The notes: a model not told the origin generated them from the sequence alone. Positions 1-12,680 are shown, counted from the stretch's first letter. The stretch: 64,000 nucleotides of DNA from Sambucus nigra (GCA_949130495.1 OX422211.1:444300219-444364218); one strand, 5' to 3'. A program made the numbers and translations.

Positions 1-883
1 AAAAATCTCTTCTTTTGTATATGTGTCATTATATACCTTACTCTATTTATCTGTGATTATAAATCTGGATTAAGTCCCTTTTTAGACATCAATAGGTGTG
101 ATGTGTAATTGTGGGATCGCTAGGAGTATGTGTAGGACTCGTAATATGGTGAACTAGCTATACTGGTGTCGCATTAATAAAATTGGTTACATTAATTCAA
201 CAAATAATTATAAATTGATATTTTAATGTTGAAATTTAATAATTAAATTGGAATAGTGGGTGGCTTAGCTATGTGGGGTAGTAGTGTTCTGTTACTTATT
301 CGCATTTAATTATATCATTTAATTTAAAATACTCTATTGTGATATTTATTATGTATGATGCTTATGTGTGGGTTCACTAACCATGATTGGAAGGAGTAGC
401 TAGTGTTCATGTGATGGGCTCTGACCCATTGCGTTAACTATTATTTCATGTATAGTTGCTAGAGTAGTTGCATAAGATGGATTGGAGATCTTTGGAGTGC
501 AACTTAAGATTTACTTTTACTGCTTTAGTAGTTTAGAGTATTTTTATTCCGTCATTTTTATTTATGAGACAATATCATGGATTTGGTGAGCCATTTGGTT
601 CCATAGTTGTTTATGATTTTAGTCAGAGATTTCTAGTTGGATTATTTATCTAGAGTTTTAATCTATCGTTTGGATTTGGATTTTATTTTGGAGTTAGCAT
701 GATGATGAATTTTATTTGCATGAATGTTTATATTCCTTGGATTTATTCAAATTATATCTTATGGAAAGGTTTTAATGTCTCATATTTCTGCCACATGCTC
801 AGATTGATATTTTATTTAATGACGTCTGACATAGTTTGGCGGTGGCTCACCACCTCCCTCGATTAAATGCACGAGGTGTTACA
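1..883 (+). mobile_element. LTR 3' portion, Tekay-like Ty3/gypsy
   Basis: This is the 3' part of an LTR that begins before the window. It ends at GAGGTGTTACA, the same kind of terminus as the complete LTRs at 26004 and 36863 (GGGGTGTCACA). It carries the module TGGGCTCTGACCCA at 415-428, seen in every related LTR here, followed by a possible acceptor TATAG at 451-455. The next bases belong to a minisatellite, not to a primer-binding site, so this is either a solo LTR or the 3' LTR of an element. Its target duplication cannot be checked because the start is missing. Confidence 0.65.
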
Positions 884-1530
884 GAAGAAGAGAATGAAAA
901 ATAGTTATTTTATCAAATAAAATCTGGGCAAAAGAACATATTTCTTAATGTATATGAAAACAGATATGAAAAGGTAAAAAAATAGCTTTTTATTTTTTTA
1001 AAACAAAAAATGGAAGAATACGAAAATAAAAAATATTTTTTTTGATCAAATAAAATCTAGGGAAAAAATAAAACAAAATAACAGTTTTTTTAATGTATAT
1101 GAAAACAAGTATGAAAGGTAAAAATGTAGCGTTTTTAAAATAAGAACAGGGAGGAAGAAGAAACTATAAAACAAATTTGTTTTTTCAATCAAATAAAATC
1201 TCGGGAGAAAATAAAATAAAAATAGTTTTTTTACTGTACATGAAAAGAGGGATGAAAAGGTAAAAAAATAGTTTATTATTTTTCTAAAATAAAAAAATGG
1301 TGGAAGAAGAAAATAAAAAATATTTGTTTATTTTTTTGAACAAATACAATCTTGGGTGTTAATAAAATGAAAACAGTTCATTAACATATATGAAAACAGG
1401 TATGAAAGTTTAAAAAAAACAGTTACTATAATATAAGCATAAAATCGGGGAGGAAGAAGAAAATAAAAATAAGTTTTTCTTTTTTTTAATGAAATAAAAT
1501 CTAAGCCGAAAATAAAAAAAAATATAGTTA
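884..1530. repeat. AT-rich minisatellite, ~133-151 bp period
   Basis: A recurring anchor close to ATCAAATAAAATC appears at about 912, 1045, 1188, 1339 and 1489, so the spacing is 133 to 151 bp. Each unit continues with a purine-rich run (gga-aga-aga-aaat), AAAATAGTTT, and ATGAAAACAGGTATGAAAGG. There are about four and a half diverged copies. A further partial copy lies at 18888-18965, on the far side of the retrotransposon that starts at 1531, which suggests the element inserted into this array. Confidence 0.8.
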
Positions 1531-4282
1531 AAGGCTGGCCAGGCACGATACGCTGAAAGATGGGGCTTGTCGATCAATTAATACCATTCTCAGCATAACA
1601 TAACATAAATATTGTTATTTTGAAGGCTGATACTTAAAATATATAAATATTTCACTGACAATAATTTAAACTTAACTAAACCATATAAAATAATATATTT
1701 GACAGCAAGTAAAAATCACAACTCCAGCATAATGTAAATAAATAAATAAATCTTGGGCTTATGCCCTTACAATGTTTCTCAATAATAATAACAAATCTTT
1801 GGCAGAGAGACACCTACACTAGAGTCAATAAAATTTGGAGCGCTGTTAAGCACGATAGATCGCAAGGCTAGTATAACAACAGTCCTGCTATCCCTGTCGA
1901 GAAATAACTTGGGGGTAAAACATCTATAATTTGTGTCACAACCAGAGGTGTGCAAGAATTAACTTGCATAATTTATGAGTACAATATTATAGTCTCATTT
2001 TAATAAAATGGTTAAAAGATTTAGTTGTACCGACTACATTTAATTTTCAATTTTCATAATTTCTCAGTCTCATAATTTTCACAAAAGAAGAATAAACATC
2101 TATTATGCAATAAAATAACACAATTTTAATTTTTCCACATTCTTAGACATTTAATTTATTTCCGTAGAATTCGGAGAATTGATAATATATGTCCTTCCAT
2201 ATATATGACACACAAGGGCATCTACTATTGGTGTCTAATTCGTGCTCTATTGGCAAGTCCGAAGGAAATTTCTTATCCTAAGTGGACACCACAAAACACA
2301 CACAAGTTGGGGGTGGTCCCTACGCGGGACACCTGCACACGGCCCATACGCAACGGTGATACAGGAACGTCAGCGCCAGCCCTACCCCTCGAGGGTGGAG
2401 TCTCCACGTAGTACATATATGGCCTACACATCGTCAAGCCCATCTGTGCCGACGTGTGGTACGCAGCCCGATACGCGAACCCCCGAGCCGATAGGACGGT
2501 CCACTAGTATGTCCACACAAAAATATATAATAGTATATATTATTATTCTATATAATATGTAAATGTGGTTACTCCATAATTACCATAAAATTCCAACCAA
2601 AATCCATAGCATTTACCATTTAAGAATAATTTACCATCAAATAAATTATTAATTTACACTTCATAAAATAATTACTTAACCAACAGTTAATTGTAATTTT
2701 CTTGTTTAATATGGGCACATTCGTATTTTTAATAAATTCTTTAATTTTTCCAAACCCAGTTCCACTCATTCATTTGGACTCATAAAAATACTCACAATCA
2801 ACATCCGAGGCCCAATAACCTTATTAATGTTTATAATCCTCAATAACCCCGTAATTACCATCTAATAAATTATAAATTTCAATCCATAATAAATTATTTA
2901 ACCGACTAATTAGTGCTAATTATTCTCACTTAAATATGGCTCTAACCTTATTTAACCCTTCATTAAAATTTCATTTTCTTTAATTCATCCAATGTCTCTA
3001 TAGAACCAACCCAAATATGAGGAAGGAAAATAACCCGTGTAACATCATAACAAAAGGGAACAAAAAGACAAAACACAACTAACATCGCTCGAACGAGTGT
3101 CGTGGTCGTTCAAGCGACCTAACATGTCATTCGAACAACATGTTACATTGTTTGAACGACATCTTATCCTTCCCAAAGACGTCTCCTCTATTTCCAGTTC
3201 TCCTCAGATGTAAACTTCAACCCAGATCAGTACGAAATTTCTCCAAATATGAACCTAAAAATCTTTATGCGTCCAAATCCCAAAACAATTTATACATGAT
3301 ATACTCAACTTCAAAAAGATCTCAATATTTATTACAGATTCAAACATTTAATTCATTATTAACTTTTATTCTGATCTGACAAAAATCTGGATATTAATGA
3401 TGGTATTTACGTCAAAATGTCAGTCTAAGCATTATAGTAATGTCTCCTACTTTAATTCATTAAAATACCCCCAATTAATTAACAACCTTAAAGAGTTATT
3501 CAGATTTACGATACCTAACTTCCTGGGACAAATCGTACATAGAAATCAATCCTCTACATGTATCATTCATCATCATCAAATCAATTACATTAAGCCCTAA
3601 ATTCTATAAATCTAAAGAGAGAAATTATGATGCATTGAGAAATAAATTGGAAACATAAATTATGAAAGAAAGTTGTTGCCTTAAAATTGTAGAAGGAAAG
3701 CCCTTTGAATCCCTTGATTTCTCCTTTGTCCTTACCCTATTTATCTTCTTTCGTATTTCTCCCTTTCTTCTCCCGTGGCTGCTAATCTTGGTTTTTTCTA
3801 ATGATAGTGGGAGAGTAGTTTACCCCCACTTAAACTATTAATTAGTGTTAACCCCCAGTTGGGCTCTAAGCCCAACTTATGGACCTCCAAATAAGCCCGT
3901 AACCATATCCCGACTAGCCCAAAAGTTCCCCAACTCATATACATATGACCCATAATCATTTCTAAATACTTAAAATACAAAATCGAGTCTCAAACGCTTC
4001 CCAAAACACGTCCCAATTATTTTTATTTCACTTAGGCATTTTATTATGCTAAAAACGACATGCGCCCATAAATTTATTTATGTGTGATTTATTTTTCACT
4101 AGCAAGCCCATTATGTACAATTGAGTTTTATTTTTATAAAATCATAAATGTATACTTAAATTAAAAAATTTACTCGCTTAAATTTTAAATATTCCCAATT
4201 TAATTTATTCTCCAAATAAATTCGAAATCATTAAATTCATTTATGTTGCAAAATTTTATTCCAAAAATTACGGGGGATTATA
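1531..4282 (-). repeat. 3' LTR of the gag-only gypsy element
   Basis: Matches the split LTR at 6873-8046 plus 17211-18859 along its length. The minus-strand start reads TATAATCCCCCG, with TA where TG is usual. It contains a CpG palindrome cluster at 3084-3166, a GC-rich island at 2205-2510 with the perfect palindrome CCCTCGAGGG, and a GC-type donor-like site (AAG|GCAACA on the minus strand) near 3680. The terminal bases next to 1531 differ from the other copy, which suggests a small end deletion. Confidence 0.8.
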
Positions 4283-4299
4283 TTCTCCTCCCCTTATAA
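4283..4299 (-). promoter_or_regulatory. Polypurine tract
   Basis: On the minus strand the 17 bases before the 3' LTR are purine-rich (AAGGGGAGGAGA). This is the expected place and composition for the plus-strand DNA primer of an LTR retrotransposon. Confidence 0.75.
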
Positions 4300-5426
4300 C
4301 AGAATTTTGTCCTCGGAATTTGCTAAAGCCTAACCATATATTTTTAATCCGTATTATTAACCCAAGTTTTACTCCCAATTAGTCCATACCCATACCCCAT
4401 GAGATAAAAGAAAAGGTTCACCCATGCCTATCATAACATCGTTGGGGTGTTCATATATTCCACATTATATGTACACACACATAATATTAACAAAGATGGA
4501 TGCCACATATTCATCTAAATTGTACCATTCATACCAAACATATCCATACACAAAATATACCATTATATATGTACATGAGAAAGAAAAATAATGATCTCAG
4601 TATCAGACTTCCTTCAACTCCTGACTTTTTCCAATTTCGTGCGTGGGACGTCTTGAAAGAGAAATTCAAATAAGGAACCCTCCCAATACACTATTGTACG
4701 ACTTAGTCAGTTATTGAGATCCATTGGCCCAAGATTAAAAGAAAAAGAAATAAACATGAATGTGTGCAGTAATAATATAAATTTTAACTTTTGCCCATTG
4801 TCAACTAAAGTCTCAGATCACAAAAGGAATACACTAAATCCCAAGAAATTTGATTCTTTAATTATACTAATGATCATAAGCCCAAAATGTTCTAGGGTCT
4901 AACATTTCTCAGCTCCCGACCTGTGCTACTTTCATGCGTGGGATGTTTCGCAAAAGAAATCCAAACAAGGAACCCTCTCGATACACTATTATATAGCATT
5001 GTCGATCACTGAGATCCATCATTCCAAGACCAATGTCTATAATGTGCTCAATTAATTCACAAGGGTCTCCAGGCCCAATAGTCGCCCATTTAACTGTATT
5101 TAAAACTCAAAGTGTTATAATTTCCTTAGTATTTTTTCCCATGAAAATAAACATTAATGCCAACTAGTCACACCACATTCGACTATTAAATTTAATTATT
5201 TCCATAAAAATCAACGCAAACCCTATGGTTTAAGTTCTCCTCAGATAAATTCCCATACCATTACATACGAGGCATTTTAGGTGCCTGTCCCTTAACTCAC
5301 GGGTGGAATAATATAAAGCGTTTAAATAAAACGAAGTCTACCCTCCCTAATATGCAAACGAAATATCATCTATTAAGGAGTATTGTGCACTAGTACTAAT
5401 TTAAGCATGTCCTAAAAAATAAAATA
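4300..5426 (-). other. Noncoding interior with two copies of a ~90-bp motif
   Basis: No coding sequence is visible between gag and the polypurine tract, where pol would normally lie. Two copies of a conserved block sit at 4637-4733 and 4929-5020. On the minus strand both contain TAGTGTATYGRGAGGGTTCC followed by a CCCACGCAYGAAA core. The same block occurs in the LTRs and interior of the element at 26004-35413. The rest is AT-rich and unremarkable. Confidence 0.6.
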
Positions 5427-6724
5427 ATTAGGGATTATACCATCACTATCTATGTTAGCGCTGGTCCCTATCCCGATGAGAGGTGATACACGCGTCCGTA
5501 CTATAGTTGCGGTTGCTGTCCCTGAGGTGGAGCGGGTAGCGCTAGTGCAGCTGGCACTACCGCCAGTAGATGTTCCTGGAGTGGTTAGCACTCCCCCTGG
5601 GGTGCTTCGTGTCCCCGTTGTCACTTATGTGTTGCTCGATTCCCTCGAGGGAACCTCCTAGCAAAGTGTCCCTTCTCACCACAAACATAATAATTGCCCT
5701 CGAACTGGTGCCAATCTGGTTGTTGCCCCGGTCGGCCTTGACTTTGATGCCCTTGGCCCTAGTGGCCTCTCTACTATTAGCCCTGCTGGCACTGGACCTG
5801 TCTGTTCCCATTATCGGAACCCCTAGTTCTCTTGTGTGGCTCTGAAGGCTGAGGGCCCCAAGATTGCTAGGCCTCCTGATTGTTACTCCCATTCGCCCTA
5901 TTCTGCTGGTTGGATGTCTCGAAGCGGTGTCTTTTCTCCCCCTTCTCTTTCTGAAATTCCCTATAATCCTCGAAATGAAGTAAAGCAGCATTCACCACCT
6001 GGTTATACGTAGTGAAGGCCGAATTTTCCAACAATGACTGTCTGATGTGCCAAGTTGTCCCTGACACAAACTTCTCTATCTTCCTTTGGTCTGTAATCTC
6101 ATCCTCCTTATCAAAATTAGAAAGAATGGTAAACTCTTCCTCGTACTCTGCCATTGTAAGACTCCCCTGCTTAAGGTCCATGAACTTTATCTGCATCTCT
6201 GTTTTCATTTTCCAAGGAAAGTACTTCCCCTCAAATCTCTCCCAAAACTCCTCTATGGTAAGGTTGTCCCTATCGACAACCATTGTAGTAGCTTCCCACC
6301 ATTAAAGTGTTTCCCCCACCAATCGAAATGACTTTAACATTTGCTTCTGCACGGGTGTGCACTCTACCATCCTTAAGTGTCTTTGAATATCTCTTTCCCA
6401 CCTACTTGCCAATAAAATATCTGAACTGCCCGCAAACTCTTATGGTTGGCCTTTAGTGAAGGCCTCCCTCACTCCGTCCCAAATTAATCTAGGGGCTTGG
6501 ACTAGTAGCACCGCTTGTTGTGGGTGTCGTGGATGCTGCTGAGGCTACCGTGGAGAAAAATGCCTAAACATAGTGGCCATAGAGGTGGACACTGCCTCAA
6601 TCACGATAGTGGCGATCTCTGTCGGTCCTACCACAGGTGGTGTTGAAGGCGGCTACTGCTGGTCCCCCTCCTCTGCAGCTGGGGAAGTGGCCCACCTCGG
6701 TCTGCCTCTCCTACCGTTTTCCAT
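5427..6724 (-). pseudogene. Gag pseudogene, Ty3/gypsy
   Basis: Gag is the capsid and nucleic-acid-binding protein of the retrotransposon particle. The start is the ATG at 6722-6724, and an in-frame stop follows after about 23 codons. The best-preserved stretch, 5867-6283, is a retrotransposon-gag capsid domain: it has the WWEA block just upstream, then TIEEFWERFEGKYFP, a SLTMAEYEEEF-like block and KIEKFVSG. Downstream, at about 5650-5690, lies a CCHC zinc knuckle in which two of four metal ligands are lost (reading YYVCGEKGHFARRF, first and last Cys replaced). Several stops break the frame. No pol follows, so the reading frame ends in noncoding DNA. The gypsy assignment is firm; Tekay-like is inferred from LTR style. 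Confidence 0.75.
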
Positions 6725-6858
6725 CTGAAAGCAAATGAGGTTGTATTAGTAACTAATCGCAAAGAGTACAATAATTCCTAAACATATGGCTCTACATCAA
6801 AGAAAGGAACGCAGAACGTAACGAGCTCAAATACAGATCCTAAAGACACTATAACCAT

Positions 6859-6870
6859 TCTCTGATACCA
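6859..6870 (-). promoter_or_regulatory. Primer-binding site, tRNA-iMet
   Basis: The minus strand reads TGGTATCAGAGA two bases past the inferred 5' LTR end at 6873. This is the complement of the initiator-methionine tRNA 3' end used by most plant Tekay and copia elements. It fixes the orientation of the element as minus. Confidence 0.85.
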
Positions 6871-6872
6871 AC

Positions 6873-8046
6873 TCTAACAAACCCCATTTTCTCACGTAAA
6901 GGCTGGCTAGGCACGATACGCCGAAGATGGGGCTTGTCGATCAATTAATACCATTCTCAGCACAACATAATATAAAAACTGTTATTTTGAAGACCGATAC
7001 TTAAACTTTATAAATATTTCACTAACAATAATTTAAACTCAACCAAACCATCTAAAATAATAAATTTAACAGCAAGTACATATCACAACTCCAACATAAT
7101 GTAAAAAAATTAATAAATCTTGGGCTTATGCCCTTATAATGTTTCTCAATAATAGTAACAAATCTTTGGCAGAAAGACACCTATACTAGAGTCAATAAAA
7201 TATGGAGCGCTGATAAGCACGAGAGATCGCAAGGCTGGTATAACAATAGTCCTGCTATCCCTGTCTAGAAATAGCCTGGGAGGAAAAATATCTATAATTT
7301 GGGTAAGAGCCCGAGGTGTGCGAGAATTAACTTAAATAATTTATGAGTACAATATTACAGTCAATGCACAATAAGTACCCTCCTTCGTCACGCACATGCA
7401 TGTAACACCTCACCCCTCATCTAAGTGTGATATGACTCGCATCCCAAAAGTTCCCAAATATGAACTACTACTACGCATCATTTTAACAAAATGGTTAAAA
7501 GATTTAGTTGTACCGACTACATTTAATTTTCAATTTTCATAGTTTTCTAGTCTCATAATTTCCACATAAGAAGCATAAACATCTATTATCCAATAAAAGA
7601 TCAAAATTTTAATTTGTCCACATTCTTAGGCATTTAATTTATTTCCATAGTATACGGGGAATTAATTCCATGTATATGACACACAAGGGAATCTACCGTT
7701 GGTGTCTAATTCGTGCTCTATCGGCAAGGCAGAAGGAAATCCCTTATCCTAATCAGACACCACAAAACACACACAAGTTGGAGGCGGTCCCTACGTAGGA
7801 CACATGTACATGACCCGGCGGTGATACAGGAACAGTCGGCGCCAATACTACCCCTCGAGGGTGGAGCCTCCACGTAGTACCTATATGGCCTACGCATCGT
7901 CAAGCCCACCCGTGTCGACGTGTGGTACGTGGCCCTACACGCAAACCCCCAAGCCGATAGGATGGTCTACTGGTATGTCCACACACAAATATACAATAGT
8001 ATATATTATTATCCTATATAATATGTAATTATTCCATTACCATAAC
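6873..8046 (-). repeat. 5' LTR, 3' half
   Basis: This segment matches 1531-2590 closely. On the minus strand it contains the module CGGGCTCTTACCCA (plus 7300-7313) followed by a possible splice acceptor TTTTTCCTCCCAG ending at 7276. The LTR is interrupted after ATAAC (8042-8046) by the Tat-like element and resumes at 17211. Confidence 0.85.
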
Positions 8047-8481
8047 TGTGGGTACCTCGCCCATTTATCTCGGCCCAAAGAAGTAGCCTGACTAAGCCCT
8101 ATCAAGAATAGGGGGAATCCAACCCAAACTCCAAAGTCTCAATAAATGACCAAATTAGCAGCGACCCATTCAACTCCTAAAATCTCTCAAGAGATATTCT
8201 AGGGACTATGGGCCAACTTAAAGGTGTCCAACACCCCCACTGTCTGAAGTTCACATGTATATATTGTACCCCTGGCCCGGGGCAAAGGGTAGGTAAGCTG
8301 TAAACACTCCCCTAGAAAAAAATGAAATATAACCATAGATCACCACCGTGGACGTAAGCAATCTTGCCAAACCACGTATATCTTGTGTCATGTGTGATTG
8401 CAGCTATTCTAATTTATGTTCTTTACTTTTTCTGGTGATCGTATTTGCTTATAGTTTGTGTTGAGATTTATTGGTACCATA
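8047..8481 (+). repeat. 5' LTR of the Tat-like element
   Basis: Starts TGTGGGTACC and ends TTGGTACCATA. It aligns throughout with 16773-17205, including the block TATCTCGGCCCAAAG. At 435 bp it is much shorter than the other gypsy LTRs in this window. Confidence 0.9.
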
Positions 8482-8482
8482 A

Positions 8483-8501
8483 TTGGCACCGTATGTGGGA
8501 A
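8483..8501 (+). promoter_or_regulatory. Primer-binding site, TGGCACCG type
   Basis: TTGGCACCGTATGTGGGAA lies one base after the LTR end. Its core resembles the TGGCGCCGTCTGTGGGA primer site typical of Tat/Retand elements, with a G-to-A change in the core. It differs clearly from the initiator-Met site of the other elements here. Confidence 0.8.
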
Positions 8502-8547
8502 GCGATTGTTCTTCCTTTCAGAAAGCCTTCACCAACGAGAACCTAGA

Positions 8548-10098
8548 ATGTTTGGTCACAGCAGCAATGCCCCTCAAATAGGGGATATTCAAGAGCAACC
8601 CATTACCCGTAGGGTTAGCTCTGAAGTTTGACGCTCAAACACAAGGCCTCATCCAGAACGGTAGGCCTCAGAAGAAAGCCAGGGACCATCTAGGTCCAAG
8701 AAAGTCTCTAGGATGATCGACACCTACGAGGCCAGGCTCCAAGAGCAAGAGGAAGCTACTCATAAGGAGGAAGCCGAGAATGCTCGCCTCAAAAGAAGAC
8801 TGGAGAAAATGGAGAGAGAACTCCATCACAATACAAGGCAACGTCGCTATCGAACTCCTAGCCCTCAAGTGAGCAGATCTCGCAGCCGAGGAAGGAGACC
8901 AAGATGTGGATCTCAAAGAATTGAGGGACACATGTCAGATAACAACTGGTCCGAATAACAATAATCAACTCGCTGTTACAGGAGCCCAGGCCGAGGGAAC
9001 GACGATATACGAAATTTAGTTCGAAGAGAGATGGACCAACACCCAGCACACCGGGGTGCGAGATTGACTAGAGAACTAGATAGGCGAGCTCTCAGGACCT
9101 AGATGAAATCACCTTTTTCAAGGGAAATAGAGGAAGAAGAAGCCCCCAAGAAGTTCACCATGCCCAGATTCAAGATTTACGATAGTAAGACTGACCCTAT
9201 CGACCATGTCAGACAGTACAGACAGGCTATGACCCTTTGGAGCCACAAGGACACACTGATGTGCCGAATTTTCCCGTCGATCTTGCGTGACATGGCTCAA
9301 AAGTGATTCGAGAAACTCCCCTACAGATCCATCAGGAACTTCGAATCCCTGGCATAGCTCTTCACAGCTCATTTTATTACCAGCAACTCCCATCCGAAAA
9401 AGATGAATGCTTTGTTAACTATGAAGAAAAAGCCCCAGGAAAGACTTAGAGACTAAGAGAAGAGGTATTGGGAGTTGTTTAATGAGGTCAAGGACTTCTC
9501 GGAGAAGGTCGCCGTTGCAACCTTTAAGATTGGCTTATCCAGCTCCTGCCTCTTACACCAGGCCCTCACTAAGAAGGAGGCCATAACCATCGATGACTTG
9601 ATGGATCGTATTAAAAAATACATCAAAGTTGAAGATGTGACCCATTTCAGTGCAGGGGAAAATGGTTGCGCCAAGTTTGTCGGCAAGGGAAGCGATAAAA
9701 CTGAGAGTCAAAAGAAAGGGAATAAGAATGGGGGCAAAAGTGACCCTAAGAATGGGAACAAGAGTGATGCCTCGAAGGCATTTCAAGAAGTAAACACAGT
9801 TTTTAAAGAACCAATCTACAAGATTCTGTCAAAGACCAAGGATGAATCGTTCATTAAGTGGCCCAGGAAGATGGGTGGAGACCCTTTAAAGAGAAATAAC
9901 GCACTGAGATGTGCTTTCCACAAAGAGGGCGGACGCAAAACCGAGCATTGCAAATCCCTCAAGCCTCACCTTAAAGAGTTAGCTCAAATTGGACACTTAA
10001 GCAAGTTTGTGGAAAATAAGGTAGAGAAGGTAGCTGCCAATGGAGATCAAAGGCCTAACAACGTGCTCGAGGAAGACATTAGCCATGAGTTAGCATAA
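8548..10098 (+). pseudogene. Gag pseudogene, Tat lineage
   Basis: A single frame runs from the ATG at 8548 to the stop at 10098. Eight in-frame stops break it (starting at 8629, 8662, 8956, 8962, 9100, 9304, 9355 and 9454); several look like C-to-T decay, for example Trp to stop at 9304. The N-terminal part has a charged coiled coil (about 8713-8850) and an Arg/Ser-rich stretch. The capsid domain starts near 9150 with PKKFTMPRFKIYD, then DPIDHVRQYRQAM, and is followed by KRYWELFNEV and EKVAVATFKIGL, the standard block order for Tat-type gag. A Lys-rich tail and a Cys/His remnant (CAFHKEGGRKTEHC) close the frame. A frameshift separates it from protease. Confidence 0.9.
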
Positions 10099-10202
10099 TT
10101 CATGAGGCATCCGACCTCAAACAGATTCAAGGAAACACAGCTCCGATGGAAGTAAAAAAGCTTACAGTAATAATGCAAGCTTTTTAAATCGATCCAGCCA
10201 AA

Positions 10203-10790
10203 ATGCAAGCAGGAAAGCGTCGGCGAGTAGAGGACATTGACTACAATAAGCACATTGTGTTCACAGATGAGGACCTAGTGGGAGTAATAACCCCATATCA
10301 TGATGCATTGATCATTACACTTGGGATATCTAACTATGACGTCGACAGGTTGCTCGTCAACCAAGGTAGCTCATCCGAGGTAATGTACCTCGACCTGTTC
10401 AGGAAGTTGAAGTTAAGTATCGCCGACCTAAAGGAAGCTACCGTTCCTCTAGTTAGTTTTGCTGGAAAAGTAATCGTTCCCTTGGGAAAGATTATCTTAC
10501 TAGTAAGGGCAGGAAACATCTCGAAAATGATCGAATTTCTCGTGGTCAATACTGATTCACCCTATCAAGCGATCCTCGGGAGAGTATTGCTGCACGCGAT
10601 GAAGGTCGTCCCCTCTACCTACCATCAGAAGCTCAAATGTGTGACCGAACGAGGAGTGGTGGAGATCCACGGAGATTTGGCGATGGCGAGAAATTACTTC
10701 ATAACAGCCATCCATCCCAAGCCAGAGAAGAAGGTTGAGAAAGTTATAAGTAAGGACAAAGAGAAGGAAAGGCTAATGCCCTCAAAATAG
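10203..10790 (+). pseudogene. Retropepsin-like protease, active-site Asp lost
   Basis: This 195-residue ORF matches the aspartic protease of Tat-like elements, which cuts the Gag-Pol polyprotein. The recognisable order is: VGVITPYHDALIITL, an active-site loop reading LLVNQGSSSEVMYLDLF where the family has an Asp in a DxGSS-type loop, a central strand with PLVSFAGK, and the flap-region block SPYQAILGR followed by MKVVPSTYHQKLK. The catalytic Asp is replaced by Asn, so the product would be inactive even if made. The frame is shifted relative to gag. After the Lys/Glu-rich end there is no RT: the sequence passes directly to an integrase tail. Confidence 0.85.
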
Positions 10791-10861
10791 CAACTAAGAT
10801 ATGGGAAACCAGGAGTGGAGGAGACCAGGCTCCTCCCTACCATGAGGTCCACTCTAGTCGA

Positions 10862-11196
10862 CCAAGTCCAGAACGATACAGCATTGCTCGCTGAACTTGT
10901 CCTAGCTAAGGAACGAAGAGAGTTGGCTCTAGTGAAACTAGCATCCTACCAGCAATAGCTAACAAAGCACTACAACAAAAAGGTCAATCTAAGAGCATTC
11001 CAGATTGGGGACTATGTCCTGAGGAAAGTTCTTCGCAGCGCTGTAAAACTATCGGATGGTAAGCTAGGAACAATTGGGAGGGGACATTCAAGGTGATAAA
11101 AGACGACATATAAGGAGCCTATCACTTAGAAACGCTGGAGGGCAGGGAGATACCTAGAGCTTGGAATGCATCTAATTTGAAGAAATTCTACTTCTA
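10862..11196 (+). pseudogene. Integrase C-terminal remnant
   Basis: Translation of this stretch gives the end of a Tat-type integrase: a REL-LVKLASYQQ helix, then HYNKKVNLRAFQIGDYVLRK, and finally LETLEGREIPRAWNASNLKKFYF before the terminal TAG at 11194-11196. At least three stops interrupt it. It lies about 70 bp after the protease ORF, whereas roughly 3 kb of RT, RNase H and integrase core should separate the two. An internal deletion has joined them. Confidence 0.75.
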
Positions 11197-12300
11197 GTTT
11201 TCTTTTTTCTTTTTGAACTCAGTGTTGAATTTTCAATTCATTTCTGATTAATGAGATTTGTTTGGCAGTAGCATTTTATGGAGTGTTGATTTTTCTCAAC
11301 TACATTATAATTCATGCACCCTTTCCAAGTTACAGGCTCCCCTCTTAATATACAAAACTAAGATCACGAAGCAGGGTCAATGGCCCTCCCCAGGCATTCG
11401 TAAACGAACACGAATGACCTCCTAGCTTGCCCCTAGCAATATATGAATCCCTACAGGGGACCCTTAGGCAATATGTCCAACCTAGGTTGGTCGCCAACAT
11501 TATTTGGCTTAAAAATCCTTTTCAGATAGAACATCCAATACTAGGTGTATCCTCGCCATTGCCTCACTTAGGCCTAAGAAAGTGTGATGACACAACTTAA
11601 AAGGTAAAGTAAGGCAGAATGTTACACTAAAAGCATACTGGACTGGGAAGATACTCACTAAACAACTAACTCTGCCTAAATCAAATCTAGTCAGCTGGAA
11701 GAGCCCAAGATAACTAAATAAGAGATCAATGAAGTAAAAAATAACACAATACATGATTAGTTGGCAAATCACCCAAAACATAACTATTTTATTACATCAT
11801 TACATATACAAAGAGTTACATATGCTGAGTAATTTAAACCCTAATGAGCACTAGGTCTCTGAGAAAGGTAGTCATCCACTCGCACTCTTCAGCCATTATC
11901 TGGGTGAGGAGCTAATTCTTCCTCGACTTTATCTGAATTTGGTTCCATGAACTGTCTTGGGATCTCATCTATGGAAGCCATCGATCATCCCTTCTGAATG
12001 GGTTCGACATCAAAGTTGAGGGCGAGATATCATGTCGATACCAGAGAACAGAGTTCCTAGGGACTTGCAACTCCCTAAGAGAACTCAACCACCCTCTTAT
12101 AAAAGCTAACTCCTAAACCTCCTTCAACCTTATTGGAGCATCAGTCAAACCCTAGTCGTAACCATCAGCCCATACCTACCGAGGACCTTTCTTGAACTGG
12201 TTCCTCAGTGAGGTGACATCTCTTTGAAGACTAGCAGCTATCACATACACCATGTGAACGTCACCTCGTAGCTCGGTAATCTACCTAGTTGAACCGCTAT
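11197..12300 (+). other. Spacer between pol remnant and antisense ORF region
   Basis: No convincing coding sequence. This corresponds to the untranslated region that follows integrase in Tat-like elements. Short ORFs on the minus strand near 11509-11781 show no family features. Confidence 0.4.
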
Positions 12301-12303
12301 CAT

Positions 12304-12680
12304 CAGTACATGTTCACCGCCCAATCGATGAAGAGTAACCACGTAAAACTCGAGGGGCAATGCTCAACGCATTTTCCCTAAGTTGCGAGACTTCCCTACT
12401 TAGAGCATTATTCTCCTTTTGAAGGACCTCTACAACTTGATTGATCTTAGAAGTATCCAAAAGTTTAACCTTTAGAGCATCCACTTCTTCTTGAACAGAA
12501 GCGCCAACCTTCTCCATCTCCTCAAGCCTATCTTTCAACTTGGCAACAAGCTCTGACTTGTCTTTATAGTCTTGATTCCTCGATCTAAGAGACTTGCAGA
12601 TTTTTACAAAGGCATGACGAACTCGGTTGCTCAGATCGGTACCAAGAATTTTTCCAAGGTGAGAGGTAGCAGGAATATAT
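12304..12680 (-). pseudogene. Antisense coiled-coil ORF segment
   Basis: On the minus strand an open frame extends upstream of the Met at 12538 and reads through basic residues (RHAFVKICKSLRSRNQDYKDK) into a strong heptad pattern (KLKDRLEEMEK, EEVDALKVKLL, VVEVLQKENNALSREV). A stop lies at about 12314. It lies in the Tat element between integrase and the 3' LTR, where relatives carry an antisense gene of unknown function. It may be a 3' exon or a separate fragment of the ORF that starts near 14930. No function is claimed. Confidence 0.5.

Noticed and set aside
884..1530. CRISPR-like array
   Set aside because: Units are long, diverged and contiguous with no unique spacers; the genome is a plant.
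5452..5845. Plus-strand ORFs over the gag region
   Set aside because: Gag motifs (capsid block and zinc knuckle remnant) are on the minus strand, so these are shadows.
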